Positions 54,429 to 62,105 of a stretch of 64,000 bases of DNA are shown piece after piece (the stretch's first letter is position 1; each line of letters opens with the position of its first letter). Source of the stretch: CAWANF01 sp963783355 (lineage in GTDB: Bacteria; Bacteroidota; Rhodothermia; Balneolales; DATFMH01). The stretch covers positions 496,001-560,000 of the forward strand of contig CAWANF010000005.1 of the NCBI GenBank assembly GCA_963783355.1, written 5' to 3'. The position numbers and the translations under genes are program-made. The notes under the pieces are model-generated. The model searched no databases. It was not told where the DNA came from and was given only the letters and a program-made list of their open reading frames with translations.

Positions 54429-56366
54429 TTATACATCCAAATTGGCATATTTAGCATTTCTTTCAATGAACTCACGACGAGGTTCTACAGCGTCTCCCAT
54501 CAAAATTGAAAAGAGTCTATCCGCTGCAGCTGCACTATCAATTGTAACCTGTTGCAATGTCCGTGTTTCGGGGTCCATTGTGGTTTCCCATAACTGACTT
54601 GGATTCATTTCACCAAGTCCTTTATATCTCGATACGTCAATTTTATTGCGGGTTTCTCTTTTCAGCCGTGTTAAGATGGAATTCATATTCCCTTCTTCCC
54701 AGGCATATTCCACATTACTTCCATAAGAAATTCTGTATAGTGGTGGAGTAGCGATATAAATGTGTCCGTTTTCAATCAATGGCATCATATATCTATAGAA
54801 GAAAGTCAATAACAAGGTTCGTATATGGGACCCGTCAATATCGGCATCGGTCATAATAATAATCTTATGATATCGCAGATTCTCCAAATTGAATTCTTCA
54901 GAAGAACCAATGCCTGAACCCAAGGCTGTAATCATAGCCCTGATTTCCTTGTTTTCAAGAATTTTATTGATTCTCGACTTCTCTACATTCAAAATCTTAC
55001 CACGGAGCGGCAAAATAGCCTGAAAACTACGGTTTCGACCCATTTTTGCAGAACCACCAGCCGAATCACCTTCAACCAGGTAAATTTCACAGTGTTCGGG
55101 ATCACTAATTGAACAATCTGCCAGTTTTCCGGGTAATCCTTCTCCTGCCATGGCACTTTTCCGCTGTACCAGCTGACGGGCTTTACGTGCAGCTTCCCTC
55201 GCTTCGGCAGCCAAAATAACTTTTTCGAGTATTCCCTTCGCAACTTTAGGATTTTGTTCGAGATAATCATTTAATTTCTCATAAATGATTATTTCAACAA
55301 TACTCTGAACCTCGGAATTACCAAGTTTAGTTTTAGTCTGGCCTTCGAATTGAGGTTCAGGAACTTTTATGTTTAATACAGCTGTCAATCCTTCACGAAA
55401 ATCTTCCCCGGAAATGGAAACTTTACCTTTTATAAGATTATTTTTTTCAGAATAATTTTTCAATGATCGTGTTAATGCCCTTCTAAAACCAGAAACGTGC
55501 GTCCCGCCTTCGTGGGTATTGATATTATTCACGTACGAATGGACATTTTCTGAATATGATTTATTATACTGAAGAGCCAACTCAACCGGAACATTATCCA
55601 TTTCTCCTTTAATAAAAATAGGTTCAGGCATCAGTGAGTCCCTGTTTTCATCCAGGTAAGCCACAAAATCCTTTACTCCTCCATCGAAATGATAAATCTG
55701 CTTTAATGGATTACCATCTTCTCCCTCTTCCCGAAAATCAACAATTTCAATCGTGATCTCAGGATTCAGGAAAGCAAGTTCCCTCATTCTTTCTATTACA
55801 ACTTCAAACTTAAATTCCGTTGTCTGTGTAAAAACCGTAGGATCGGGATAAAACTTTATGATTGTACCCGTTTCTTTTGTTTTTCCCACCACTTTTAAAG
55901 GACTTGTTGTTTTGCCCTCTTTGAATTCCATCGTATGAATTTCACCATCACGATGAACTTCTGCATAAAAAAGTTCTGACAAAGCATTAACGCAACTTAC
56001 ACCAACACCATGCAAACCACCCGAGACTTTATATGTATTCTTATCGAATTTACCGCCCGCATGTAATTTCGTTAAAACGACTTCCAAAGCCGGTATTTTT
56101 AACTTCGGGTGTTCATCGACCGGAATTCCTCGTCCATTATCTTTAATAAGAATAGAACCATCTGTATTAAGATGAACAGATATATAGTCACAGTAGCCTG
56201 CTAATGCTTCATCTATTGAATTATCGACAACTTCATTAATGAGGTGGTGAAGACCTCTGGTTCCGGTATCACCAATATACATAGCCGGGCGTTTCCGTAC
56301 GGCTTCCAGTCCCTCTAATATTTGAATATTTGAAGCTTTGTAATCAGATAAGTTATCTTTCGCCAT
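54429..56366 (-). CDS. gyrB: DNA gyrase subunit B
   Basis: GyrB supplies ATP hydrolysis and the TOPRIM metal site. The 645-residue protein has the GHKL ATPase (VRKRPAMYIGDTGTRGLHHL, DNGRGIPVDEH, GGLHGVGVSCVNAL), the TOPRIM domain with YLVEGDSAGGSAKMGR and the metal-binding MTDADIDGSHIRTLLL, and the C-terminal PSQLWETTMDPETR. The length fits the short GyrB without the enterobacterial insert. Confidence 0.97.
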   Translation of the reverse strand: MAKDNLSDYKASNIQILEGLEAVRKRPAMYIGDTGTRGLHHLINEVVDNSIDEALAGYCDYISVHLNTDGSILIKDNGRGIPVDEHPKLKIPALEVVLTKLHAGGKFDKNTYKVSGGLHGVGVSCVNALSELFYAEVHRDGEIHTMEFKEGKTTSPLKVVGKTKETGTIIKFYPDPTVFTQTTEFKFEVVIERMRELAFLNPEITIEIVDFREEGEDGNPLKQIYHFDGGVKDFVAYLDENRDSLMPEPIFIKGEMDNVPVELALQYNKSYSENVHSYVNNINTHEGGTHVSGFRRALTRSLKNYSEKNNLIKGKVSISGEDFREGLTAVLNIKVPEPQFEGQTKTKLGNSEVQSIVEIIIYEKLNDYLEQNPKVAKGILEKVILAAEAREAARKARQLVQRKSAMAGEGLPGKLADCSISDPEHCEIYLVEGDSAGGSAKMGRNRSFQAILPLRGKILNVEKSRINKILENKEIRAMITALGSGIGSSEEFNLENLRYHKIIIMTDADIDGSHIRTLLLTFFYRYMMPLIENGHIYIATPPLYRISYGSNVEYAWEEGNMNSILTRLKRETRNKIDVSRYKGLGEMNPSQLWETTMDPETRTLQQVTIDSAAAADRLFSILMGDAVEPRREFIERNAKYANLDV

Positions 56367-56738
56367 AAATTTTTTATTCAGTCTGTATATAAAGGTTGGC
56401 TTATTTCATAGGTAAATCTGGCGCTAGAAAATACCCCTTAAAAGCACAAAATCAAAATTAGACATATAATCAATACACTTTGTAAAAGATGGGCGTTCTG
56501 GATAAAACCTACGCCACTCAAAATCGATACAAGTCATCGATATCACTCTTTTAATATTATAGATTTCTAACGCTTATCATAATCTAACAAATTAACAGTT
56601 AGTTCAAAGATATTTTATGCTAATTATTTAAAGTTTTTAAGCTTTGTGTTTACAATATTAAATTGATTTTAAATGCATATACTCTTATTTTGAAAATCTA
56701 ATTTTGCTAGGACCATATAATTCGATTTTTAAAACAAA
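56367..56738. promoter_or_regulatory. Divergent intergenic region, gyrB / rpmB
   Basis: 372 AT-rich bases with no gene. Sequences TAATTTTG, matching TAnnTTTG, occur once toward each gene: 56699-56706 on plus (33 nt before rpmB) and 56453-56460 on minus (about 90 nt before gyrB). No TTG is well spaced upstream of either, so these promoter calls are weak. Confidence 0.4.
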
Positions 56739-56978
56739 ATGGCACACAGAGACGATATTACGGGAAAGGGCCCATTAAACGGCTACCGCTCCTCAAAATC
56801 CAACAATAAAACGAAACACAGATTCATGCTGAATCTGCAAAAAAGGAGATTTTTTATACCTGAAGAAGATCGTTGGATTACGCTGAAGGTTACAGCTAAA
56901 ACCCTTAGAACAATAAATAAAAAAGGTATTTCTGCCGTTTTAAAAGAGGCTGAGAAAACCGGTACGGTCATTAAATAG
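56739..56978 (+). CDS. rpmB: 50S ribosomal protein L28
   Basis: A 79-residue L28: TGKGPLNGYRSSKSNNKTKHRF and FFIPEEDRWITLKVTAKTLRTINKKG are the conserved blocks. No zinc cysteines, so the C-minus form. First gene of the unit rpmB-rpmG-DUF4295. Confidence 0.96.
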   Translation: MAHRDDITGKGPLNGYRSSKSNNKTKHRFMLNLQKRRFFIPEEDRWITLKVTAKTLRTINKKGISAVLKEAEKTGTVIK

Positions 56979-56988
56979 ATTTTAAATC

Positions 56989-57159
56989 ATGGCAAAATCC
57001 AAAGGCAATAGAATCCAAGTTATTCTGGAATGCACAGAAGCACCGGGAACATCTCGTTATGTTACTACTAAAAACAGACGTAACACAACCAATCGTATGG
57101 AATTACGTAAATATAACCCGGTTCTCAGAAAACACACCGTTCATAAAGAAATTAAGTAA
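56989..57159 (+). CDS. rpmG: 50S ribosomal protein L33
   Basis: A 56-residue L33: MAKSKGNRIQVILECTEAP, YVTTKNRRNTTNRMELRKYNP, LRKHTVHKE. Only one cysteine, so it lacks the zinc ribbon (C-minus type). It starts 10 nt after rpmB. Confidence 0.96.
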   Translation: MAKSKGNRIQVILECTEAPGTSRYVTTKNRRNTTNRMELRKYNPVLRKHTVHKEIK

Positions 57160-57173
57160 GCAGAGGTCTTAAA

Positions 57174-57341
57174 ATGGCAAAAAAGCAGACATATGGTGAC
57201 AAAGCATTACAAGCCAAGCTGGCTCAGCGCAAAATGGCTAAAGTAATCATGGCTAAAAAGAACTCTAATGGCGGATATGGCTATCGTGAGTCTATCATGG
57301 ATGCTGATAATGTAAAGGACTACCTGAGCAAAAATAAATAA
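57174..57341 (+). CDS. DUF4295 family small protein
   Basis: A 55-residue basic protein, MAKKQTYGDK at the start and a C-terminal NVKDYLSKNK. Proteins of this family are encoded after rpmB-rpmG throughout Bacteroidota, and I take it to be ribosome-associated, although its role is not established to my knowledge. The core around MAKVIMAKKNSNGGYGYRES could be beta strands. AGAGG precedes the start by 8 nt. Followed by an intrinsic terminator. Confidence 0.88.
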   Translation: MAKKQTYGDKALQAKLAQRKMAKVIMAKKNSNGGYGYRESIMDADNVKDYLSKNK

Positions 57342-57374
57342 ATAGCTCCGGCTTCTTTAAACGAATTTTTATAT

Positions 57375-57407
57375 AAGGTTTCACATTCCCGTGTGAAGCC
57401 TTTTTTT
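57375..57407 (+). terminator. Intrinsic terminator of the L28-L33-DUF4295 unit
   Basis: AAGGTTTCACA pairs with TGTGAAGCCTT (one G-U), with a 6-nt loop and a seven-T tract at 57401-57407. Confidence 0.92.
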
Positions 57408-57475
57408 ATTATTTTAAATCGTATTTATAGTATTTTGGCACGAAAATAATTATCCATTATTCAAAAGGTTTATTC

Positions 57476-57937
57476 ATGAGTTTGTACGATAAAATTCTTT
57501 CAGATTTAAAAAATGCCATGCTCGCCAAGGATAAAGACTTAACACAAGTATTACGTTCTCTGAAAGCCGCCCTGCTCGAAAAGGAAATCAGTGAACGCAA
57601 AGGCGGAGAAGCCAAATTAAGTGAAGAACAAGTTACCCAGGTCCTGATGAAAGCAGCCAAACAACGCAAAGATTCCATTGAACAGTATAGTAATGCAGGC
57701 AGAGACGATCTTGTAGCAGTAGAACAAAAAGAACTCGAGATAATCGATTCGTACCTGCCCAAAATGATGTCAGAAAAAGAGATTTCTTCAATTGTGGATG
57801 AAGTTATGGCAGAAACCGGAGCTTCTTCACCCCAGGACATGGGAAAGGTTATGGGAGCTATTATGCCAAAAGTAAAAGGCAAAGCCGATGGATCCCTTGT
57901 AAATAAAATTGTAAGAGAAAAACTTTCAAACGCATGA
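57476..57937 (+). CDS. GatB/YqeY domain protein
   Basis: A 153-residue helical protein of the YqeY family, related to the tail of GatB, which contacts tRNA in the amidotransferase. Conserved blocks: LRSLKAALLEKEI, EQVTQVLMKAAKQRKDSIEQY, EIIDSYLPKMMSE and DMGKVMGAIMPKVKGKADGS. Exact role unknown; tRNA-linked by family. The ATG of cvpA overlaps its stop by 4 bp. Confidence 0.92.
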   Translation: MSLYDKILSDLKNAMLAKDKDLTQVLRSLKAALLEKEISERKGGEAKLSEEQVTQVLMKAAKQRKDSIEQYSNAGRDDLVAVEQKELEIIDSYLPKMMSEKEISSIVDEVMAETGASSPQDMGKVMGAIMPKVKGKADGSLVNKIVREKLSNA

Positions 57938-58419
57938 ACCTCCTGGACGGGTTGATCCTCGTACCTATATTATATTTTGCTTTTAAAGGCTTTCGAAATG
58001 GAATAATTAAAGAAGTTTTCAGCCTGGTTGGTATCGTTCTGGCCATTTTTATCTGTCTGCATTATACAGATGATTTGAACAATATTTTACTCCCCTATTT
58101 TTATAAGAGTAAAAGTTACCTTCCTTATGTTTCTGCAATATTACTTTTTGTTGCAACACTTATTTTTATTGAGGTTATCATTTATTTATTGAACAATATT
58201 GTTATTGCCGTCGATCTGGGAATAGTTAACAGGTTATTAGGCCTTCTTTTTGGCGTTTTTAAAACATCATTATTCATAAGCATAATTCTTGTATTACTCG
58301 CAGGCTTCGATTTACCAAATTCAAATGCACGTGCCGAATCGATATCTTATCCATATGTTGTGTCGCTGGCACCAACAACATATAGTGTAATAGCTAAAAT
58401 TTTTCCCGGTGCTGAATAA
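57934..58419 (+). CDS. CvpA family membrane protein
   Basis: A 161-residue inner-membrane protein with four hydrophobic segments (about 4-35, 62-88, 95-120 partial, and 100-128) and the family start LDGLILVPILYFAFKGFRNGIIKEVFSLVGI. CvpA in Escherichia coli affects colicin V export and envelope stress; here no such genes are near. Coupled to the YqeY-like gene. Confidence 0.85.
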   Translation: MNLLDGLILVPILYFAFKGFRNGIIKEVFSLVGIVLAIFICLHYTDDLNNILLPYFYKSKSYLPYVSAILLFVATLIFIEVIIYLLNNIVIAVDLGIVNRLLGLLFGVFKTSLFISIILVLLAGFDLPNSNARAESISYPYVVSLAPTTYSVIAKIFPGAE

Positions 58420-58496
58420 TTATTCCAAAACATTAAAACATACGCTGGATCAATACAATCCTTTGACCAACAATCAAAAAGCAGAAAAGTAACATA

Positions 58497-59711
58497 ATGT
58501 CATTTTTACCAATAGAAGAACAACTGGCAATTATAAAAAGGGGTACGGTAGAAATAATCCCTGAAGAAGAGTTAATTCAAAAACTCGAATATTCCCTTAA
58601 GACGAATACACCGCTCCGAATAAAACTCGGTTGCGATCCAACTCGCCCGGATTTGCATCTCGGGCATTCTGTTATTCTGAGAAAATTACGCCAGTTTCAA
58701 AACCTTGGCCACCAGGCTATTTTAATTATTGGTGATTTTACCGGAATTATTGGAGATCCAACCGGGCAAAACAAAACCCGCCCTGCATTATCCATCGAAG
58801 AAGTCAGGGAAAATGGTAAATCCTATTTCAAGCAGGCTTCAAAAATACTGGATGCTGCTAAAACTGAGATTGTTTATAATTCCGACTGGCTTGGAAGCAT
58901 GGATTTTGCCGACGTTATTCGACTGGCTTCTAAATATACGGTTGCCAGAATGATGGAAAGAGATGACTTTAATAAACGTTATCAAAATGAGGAACCCATT
59001 TCTATTCATGAATTCTTGTATCCGCTGGCACAAGGACAAGATTCCGTTCATTTAAAATCTGATATTGAATTAGGAGGTACAGATCAAAAGTTCAATCTCT
59101 TAGTTGGACGCCAATTGCAAAAAGAAGATGGTCAAAATCCACAAATCTGTCTAATGATGCCTTTACTTGTCGGGACAGACGGAACCATGAAAATGTCCAA
59201 GTCGTATGACAATTATATTGGAATAGATGAAGCTGCTAATGAAATGTATGGAAAAGCCCTGTCGATTCCGGACGATCTGATTTATCCCTATTTTGAATTA
59301 GTTACGGATATTCCACTTGATAAACTTCCCGAAATGAAAGAAAAGGCAAAAACCGATCCCCGGAATAGCAAACACGATTTAGCCTTTACCCTTGTGAAGA
59401 TGTATCATGGAGAACAAGCAGCGCTGGAAGCTAAAGGTTTCTTCGAAAAAACGATCATTAATAAGGAAATACCAGATGATCTTCCGGAATTTCAATTTAA
59501 AACCGGAAGCGAAGAATCCCTGGTGAATGTAATCAAATCTATTGGTTTTTCATCAAGTAACAGTGAAGCCAAACGGTTAATTCAGCAAGGCGGAGTTTCT
59601 ATTGACGGGGAAACGATAAACGATATTCGTTACACCCTGGCCTTTAATGCTGATACCAATGTTGTTATAAAGGTTGGGAAACGGAAATTTGGACGTCTAA
59701 TGTCTGCCTGA
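58497..59711 (+). CDS. tyrS: Tyrosyl-tRNA synthetase
   Basis: TyrRS charges tRNA-Tyr. The 404-residue class I enzyme has the HIGH-type motif HLGHS (54-58), the KMSKS loop (232-236) and a C-terminal S4 RNA-binding domain (about 335-404; AKRLIQQGGVSIDGE). The block GCDPTRPDLHLGH and the long IGDFTGIIGDPTGQ stretch mark the TyrZ-like subgroup of bacterial enzymes. Confidence 0.96.
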   Translation: MSFLPIEEQLAIIKRGTVEIIPEEELIQKLEYSLKTNTPLRIKLGCDPTRPDLHLGHSVILRKLRQFQNLGHQAILIIGDFTGIIGDPTGQNKTRPALSIEEVRENGKSYFKQASKILDAAKTEIVYNSDWLGSMDFADVIRLASKYTVARMMERDDFNKRYQNEEPISIHEFLYPLAQGQDSVHLKSDIELGGTDQKFNLLVGRQLQKEDGQNPQICLMMPLLVGTDGTMKMSKSYDNYIGIDEAANEMYGKALSIPDDLIYPYFELVTDIPLDKLPEMKEKAKTDPRNSKHDLAFTLVKMYHGEQAALEAKGFFEKTIINKEIPDDLPEFQFKTGSEESLVNVIKSIGFSSSNSEAKRLIQQGGVSIDGETINDIRYTLAFNADTNVVIKVGKRKFGRLMSA

Positions 59712-59729
59712 AAATAGTATGTTTCTCAA

Positions 59730-60497
59730 ATGACAAAAATATCCTCTTTAAATATTAATGGTATTCGGGCCGGAGAAAGAAAAGGTTTTTCGCAATGGAT
59801 TCAGAATGAAAATCCGGATATCATCTGCCTTCAGGAGCTCAAAGCAATGGAAGATCAAATTCCGGATGAAATTCGGGACCTCGGGTACCATCAATATTAT
59901 CATCCCGCGGAAAAGAAAGGATACTCCGGCGTTGGGATACTTACGAAGGAAGAACCGAAAACTATACAAATCGGAATGAATAGAGATTGGATTGACAGTG
60001 AAGGCCGGGTTATCATGTGTGAATACGATCAATTTCGCATCTTTTCTGTGTATGTTCCTAGCGGAACTTCCGGCGATGAACGTCAGCAGATTAAATACCA
60101 ATTTATGGATGAGTTTTTTGACTTCATCAATCCATACCTAAAAAATGATAAACCAACCATATTTGCCGGGGATTTCAATATAGCACACACCGAAATCGAT
60201 ATTCACAATCCTGTTGCCAATAAAAATAATTCCGGTTATCTGCCAGAGGAACGTGAATGGTTTACAAAAGTACTGAATACAGGATTTATTGATGCATTTA
60301 GAACTTTGCATACCGACGAAAAAGATCTTTATAGCTGGTGGAGCTATCGTGCCGCTTCTAAAAAAAGAAATAAAGGCTGGCGAATTGATTACCATTTAGT
60401 TAATCCTGCCACAGAACAATTTATGCATGACGGCCGCATAGAATTTGAACTGGATCTCTCGGATCACGCTCCGGTTACACTTATTTATAATTTCTGA
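59730..60497 (+). CDS. xth: Exodeoxyribonuclease III family AP endonuclease
   Basis: An exonuclease III/APE1-type repair enzyme acting at abasic sites. Of 255 residues, the catalytic ones are visible: Glu36 (LQELK), Asp148 and Asn150 (FAGDFNIAH), and the final Asp245-His246 (SDHAPV). The KGWRIDYHLV motif is also present. It starts 18 nt after tyrS. Confidence 0.94.
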   Translation: MTKISSLNINGIRAGERKGFSQWIQNENPDIICLQELKAMEDQIPDEIRDLGYHQYYHPAEKKGYSGVGILTKEEPKTIQIGMNRDWIDSEGRVIMCEYDQFRIFSVYVPSGTSGDERQQIKYQFMDEFFDFINPYLKNDKPTIFAGDFNIAHTEIDIHNPVANKNNSGYLPEEREWFTKVLNTGFIDAFRTLHTDEKDLYSWWSYRAASKKRNKGWRIDYHLVNPATEQFMHDGRIEFELDLSDHAPVTLIYNF

Positions 60498-60528
60498 TTA
60501 TATTTTGTTTTTTAAACCCTGTTTGACT

Positions 60529-60558
60529 TTTCAATAGTTTAATATTAAACTATTGAAA
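60529..60558. promoter_or_regulatory. 30-bp perfect palindrome before marR (operator)
   Basis: TTTCAATAGTTTAAT is followed directly by its exact complement. A TTGACT hexamer ends just upstream (60523-60528), so a bound repressor would cover the promoter. It ends 15 nt before the marR ATG and is probably an autoregulatory site. The inner 12 bp recur before doxX. Confidence 0.8.
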
Positions 60559-60573
60559 CAATATTTCTTAGCT

Positions 60574-61020
60574 ATGGGAACACATTATAAAGGCTCGGAT
60601 GAAGAAGTTGCTGCACTGAATGCTTTCATAAAAATTATGCGGGCTTCTGATTCTCTAAATTCAAGGTTGTATAGTATCGTATCAGAATCTGGTTTAACGA
60701 TTAGCCAGTTTGGTACCCTGGAAGCACTGTGGCACTTAGGACCAATGTGTCAAAGTGAATTGGGTAAAAAATTGCTGAAAAGCGGTGGAAACATAACCAT
60801 GGTAATCGACAATCTTGAAAAAAGAGGTTTGGTTAAAAGGGAACGAAGTAAAACCGATCGCCGATTTATTTCTGTTCATTTAACAGATGAAGGGAAAAAT
60901 ATTATTAGTGATGTATTTCCAAAACATGTAAAAAATATTGTTGATGAGTTTTCTGTACTTAGTCCGGAAGAATTACAGCATTTTTCAGAAATGTGTAAGA
61001 AAATCGGGATGAAGCAGTAA
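60574..61020 (+). CDS. MarR family transcriptional regulator
   Basis: A 148-residue winged-helix repressor. The DNA-binding part is PMCQSELGKKLLKSGGNITMVIDNLEKRGLVKRERSKTDRR, with a typical MarR wing and C-terminal dimer helix. The LEALWHLGPM and KSGGNIT pattern resembles the MhqR-like branch that senses quinones or electrophiles. I choose ATG 60574; a TTG at 60553 lies within the palindrome and would add seven residues. It probably regulates itself and the doxX gene downstream. Confidence 0.88.
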   Translation: MGTHYKGSDEEVAALNAFIKIMRASDSLNSRLYSIVSESGLTISQFGTLEALWHLGPMCQSELGKKLLKSGGNITMVIDNLEKRGLVKRERSKTDRRFISVHLTDEGKNIISDVFPKHVKNIVDEFSVLSPEELQHFSEMCKKIGMKQ

Positions 61021-61037
61021 TTTTTTTGAATTATTAT

Positions 61038-61049
61038 TTTAATATTAAA
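61038..61049. promoter_or_regulatory. Second MarR-type half operator before doxX
   Basis: TTTAATATTAAA, identical to the central 12 bp of the palindrome before marR (60538-60549), 17 nt upstream of the doxX start. Confidence 0.6.
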
Positions 61050-61066
61050 TTTTTTAATATAGTTTT

Positions 61067-61477
61067 ATGAAGATTTTAGATACCTATATTCCTTTGATTG
61101 GTCGATTTTTTATGAGCCTCATTTTTATAATTTCAGGAATAAACAAAATATTTAATTTTTCTGGAACAGCGGGTTATATGGCTATGCAAGGCATGCCCTT
61201 AGTTTCTTTTTTCCTCGTTGGTGCCATAATCATTGAGCTAGGTGGTGGTTTATTATTACTCGTTGGTTATAAAACCAAAATAGTTACAGTTATTTTGTTT
61301 TTATATCTCATTCCAACAACTCTCATTTTTCATCATTTCTGGACATATACCGGAATGCAGCGTCAGGATATGCAAATTCATTTCCTGAAGAATCTTTCAA
61401 TTATGGGCGGCATGCTCATGGTTTATTATTTCGGTGCGGGACCCAAAAGCATTGATGCAAAATCAGAAGATAGATAA
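61067..61477 (+). CDS. DoxX family membrane protein
   Basis: A 136-residue protein with four transmembrane helices and the DoxX pattern: GRFFMSLIFIISGINKIFNF, MPLVSFFLVGAIIIELGGGLLLLVGYKTK, HHFW and QIHFLKNLSIMGGML. DoxX-type proteins are found in thiosulfate:quinone oxidoreductases and in quinone-stress operons such as the one controlled by MhqR. Linked to marR by position and by the shared operator core. Its biochemical role is open. Confidence 0.85.
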   Translation: MKILDTYIPLIGRFFMSLIFIISGINKIFNFSGTAGYMAMQGMPLVSFFLVGAIIIELGGGLLLLVGYKTKIVTVILFLYLIPTTLIFHHFWTYTGMQRQDMQIHFLKNLSIMGGMLMVYYFGAGPKSIDAKSEDR

Positions 61478-61529
61478 AAGTGTGTTTGTATGGACATACA
61501 ATGGTATTTCCATACCTCTTTATAAATTT

Positions 61530-62087
61530 CTATCTCTTTACGGTTTCATAAATAATCATGGGTGGGACATTCAGCAATTCAAATTCGGTATGTAAATTTT
61601 TAAAGACAGTTTTAATTGGTTGCTTCAGATGTCCGGATGTTTGGTAGGCGAGAAATTTTCCACCGTTCCTGAGTAATATTTTTGTCTGTTCTAGTACATT
61701 CAAACGTATTTCATCACTTAAAAATGAAAATGGTATGCCTGATAAAATATAATCAACTTCCTGAATACCACTTTTTTGAACTAACCCGGCTACATGTTCC
61801 ACACTATCATTATAAACAATCAGACGTTTATCTTTTATCTCTTTAAGTTTCCTGGCGAAATTCGGATTTAATTCAATCGCAATGATCCGCGAATCAGCAT
61901 TTAAATGTTTCAATAAATATTTTGTAAAAACACCCATCCCGGGGCCATATTCAACAATAATATTTGTCTTTTTGAAGTTGATTTTTTTACATACATGTCG
62001 AACACATACCGGTGACGATGGGGTAACCGATGCCACATTCCGGTCTTTGATAAAATTTTTTAAATAGGCGATAGTGCTCATAATCAT
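61530..62087 (-). CDS. SAM-dependent methyltransferase, PmtA/KsgA-like
   Basis: A 185-residue enzyme with the SAM loop VEYGPGMGVFTKYLL and an acidic AIELNPNF strand. The start FIKDRNVASVTPSS and the SGIPFSFL motif resemble bacterial phospholipid N-methyltransferases of the PmtA type, which share this fold with rRNA dimethylases. The NLPY-like catalytic motif of KsgA is replaced by SGIPFSF. Likely lipid-modifying, but the substrate is inferred. It lies 18 nt after uvrB. A second ATG two codons in (MSTIAYLK) may be the true start. Confidence 0.75.
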   Translation of the reverse strand: MIMSTIAYLKNFIKDRNVASVTPSSPVCVRHVCKKINFKKTNIIVEYGPGMGVFTKYLLKHLNADSRIIAIELNPNFARKLKEIKDKRLIVYNDSVEHVAGLVQKSGIQEVDYILSGIPFSFLSDEIRLNVLEQTKILLRNGGKFLAYQTSGHLKQPIKTVFKNLHTEFELLNVPPMIIYETVKR

Positions 62088-62105
62088 CTAAAACAGGTGA
62101 ACCCG

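Noticed and set aside
57457..57882. Minus-strand open frame of 141 residues
   Set aside because: Antisense of the YqeY-like gene, whose plus-strand protein is clearly conserved.
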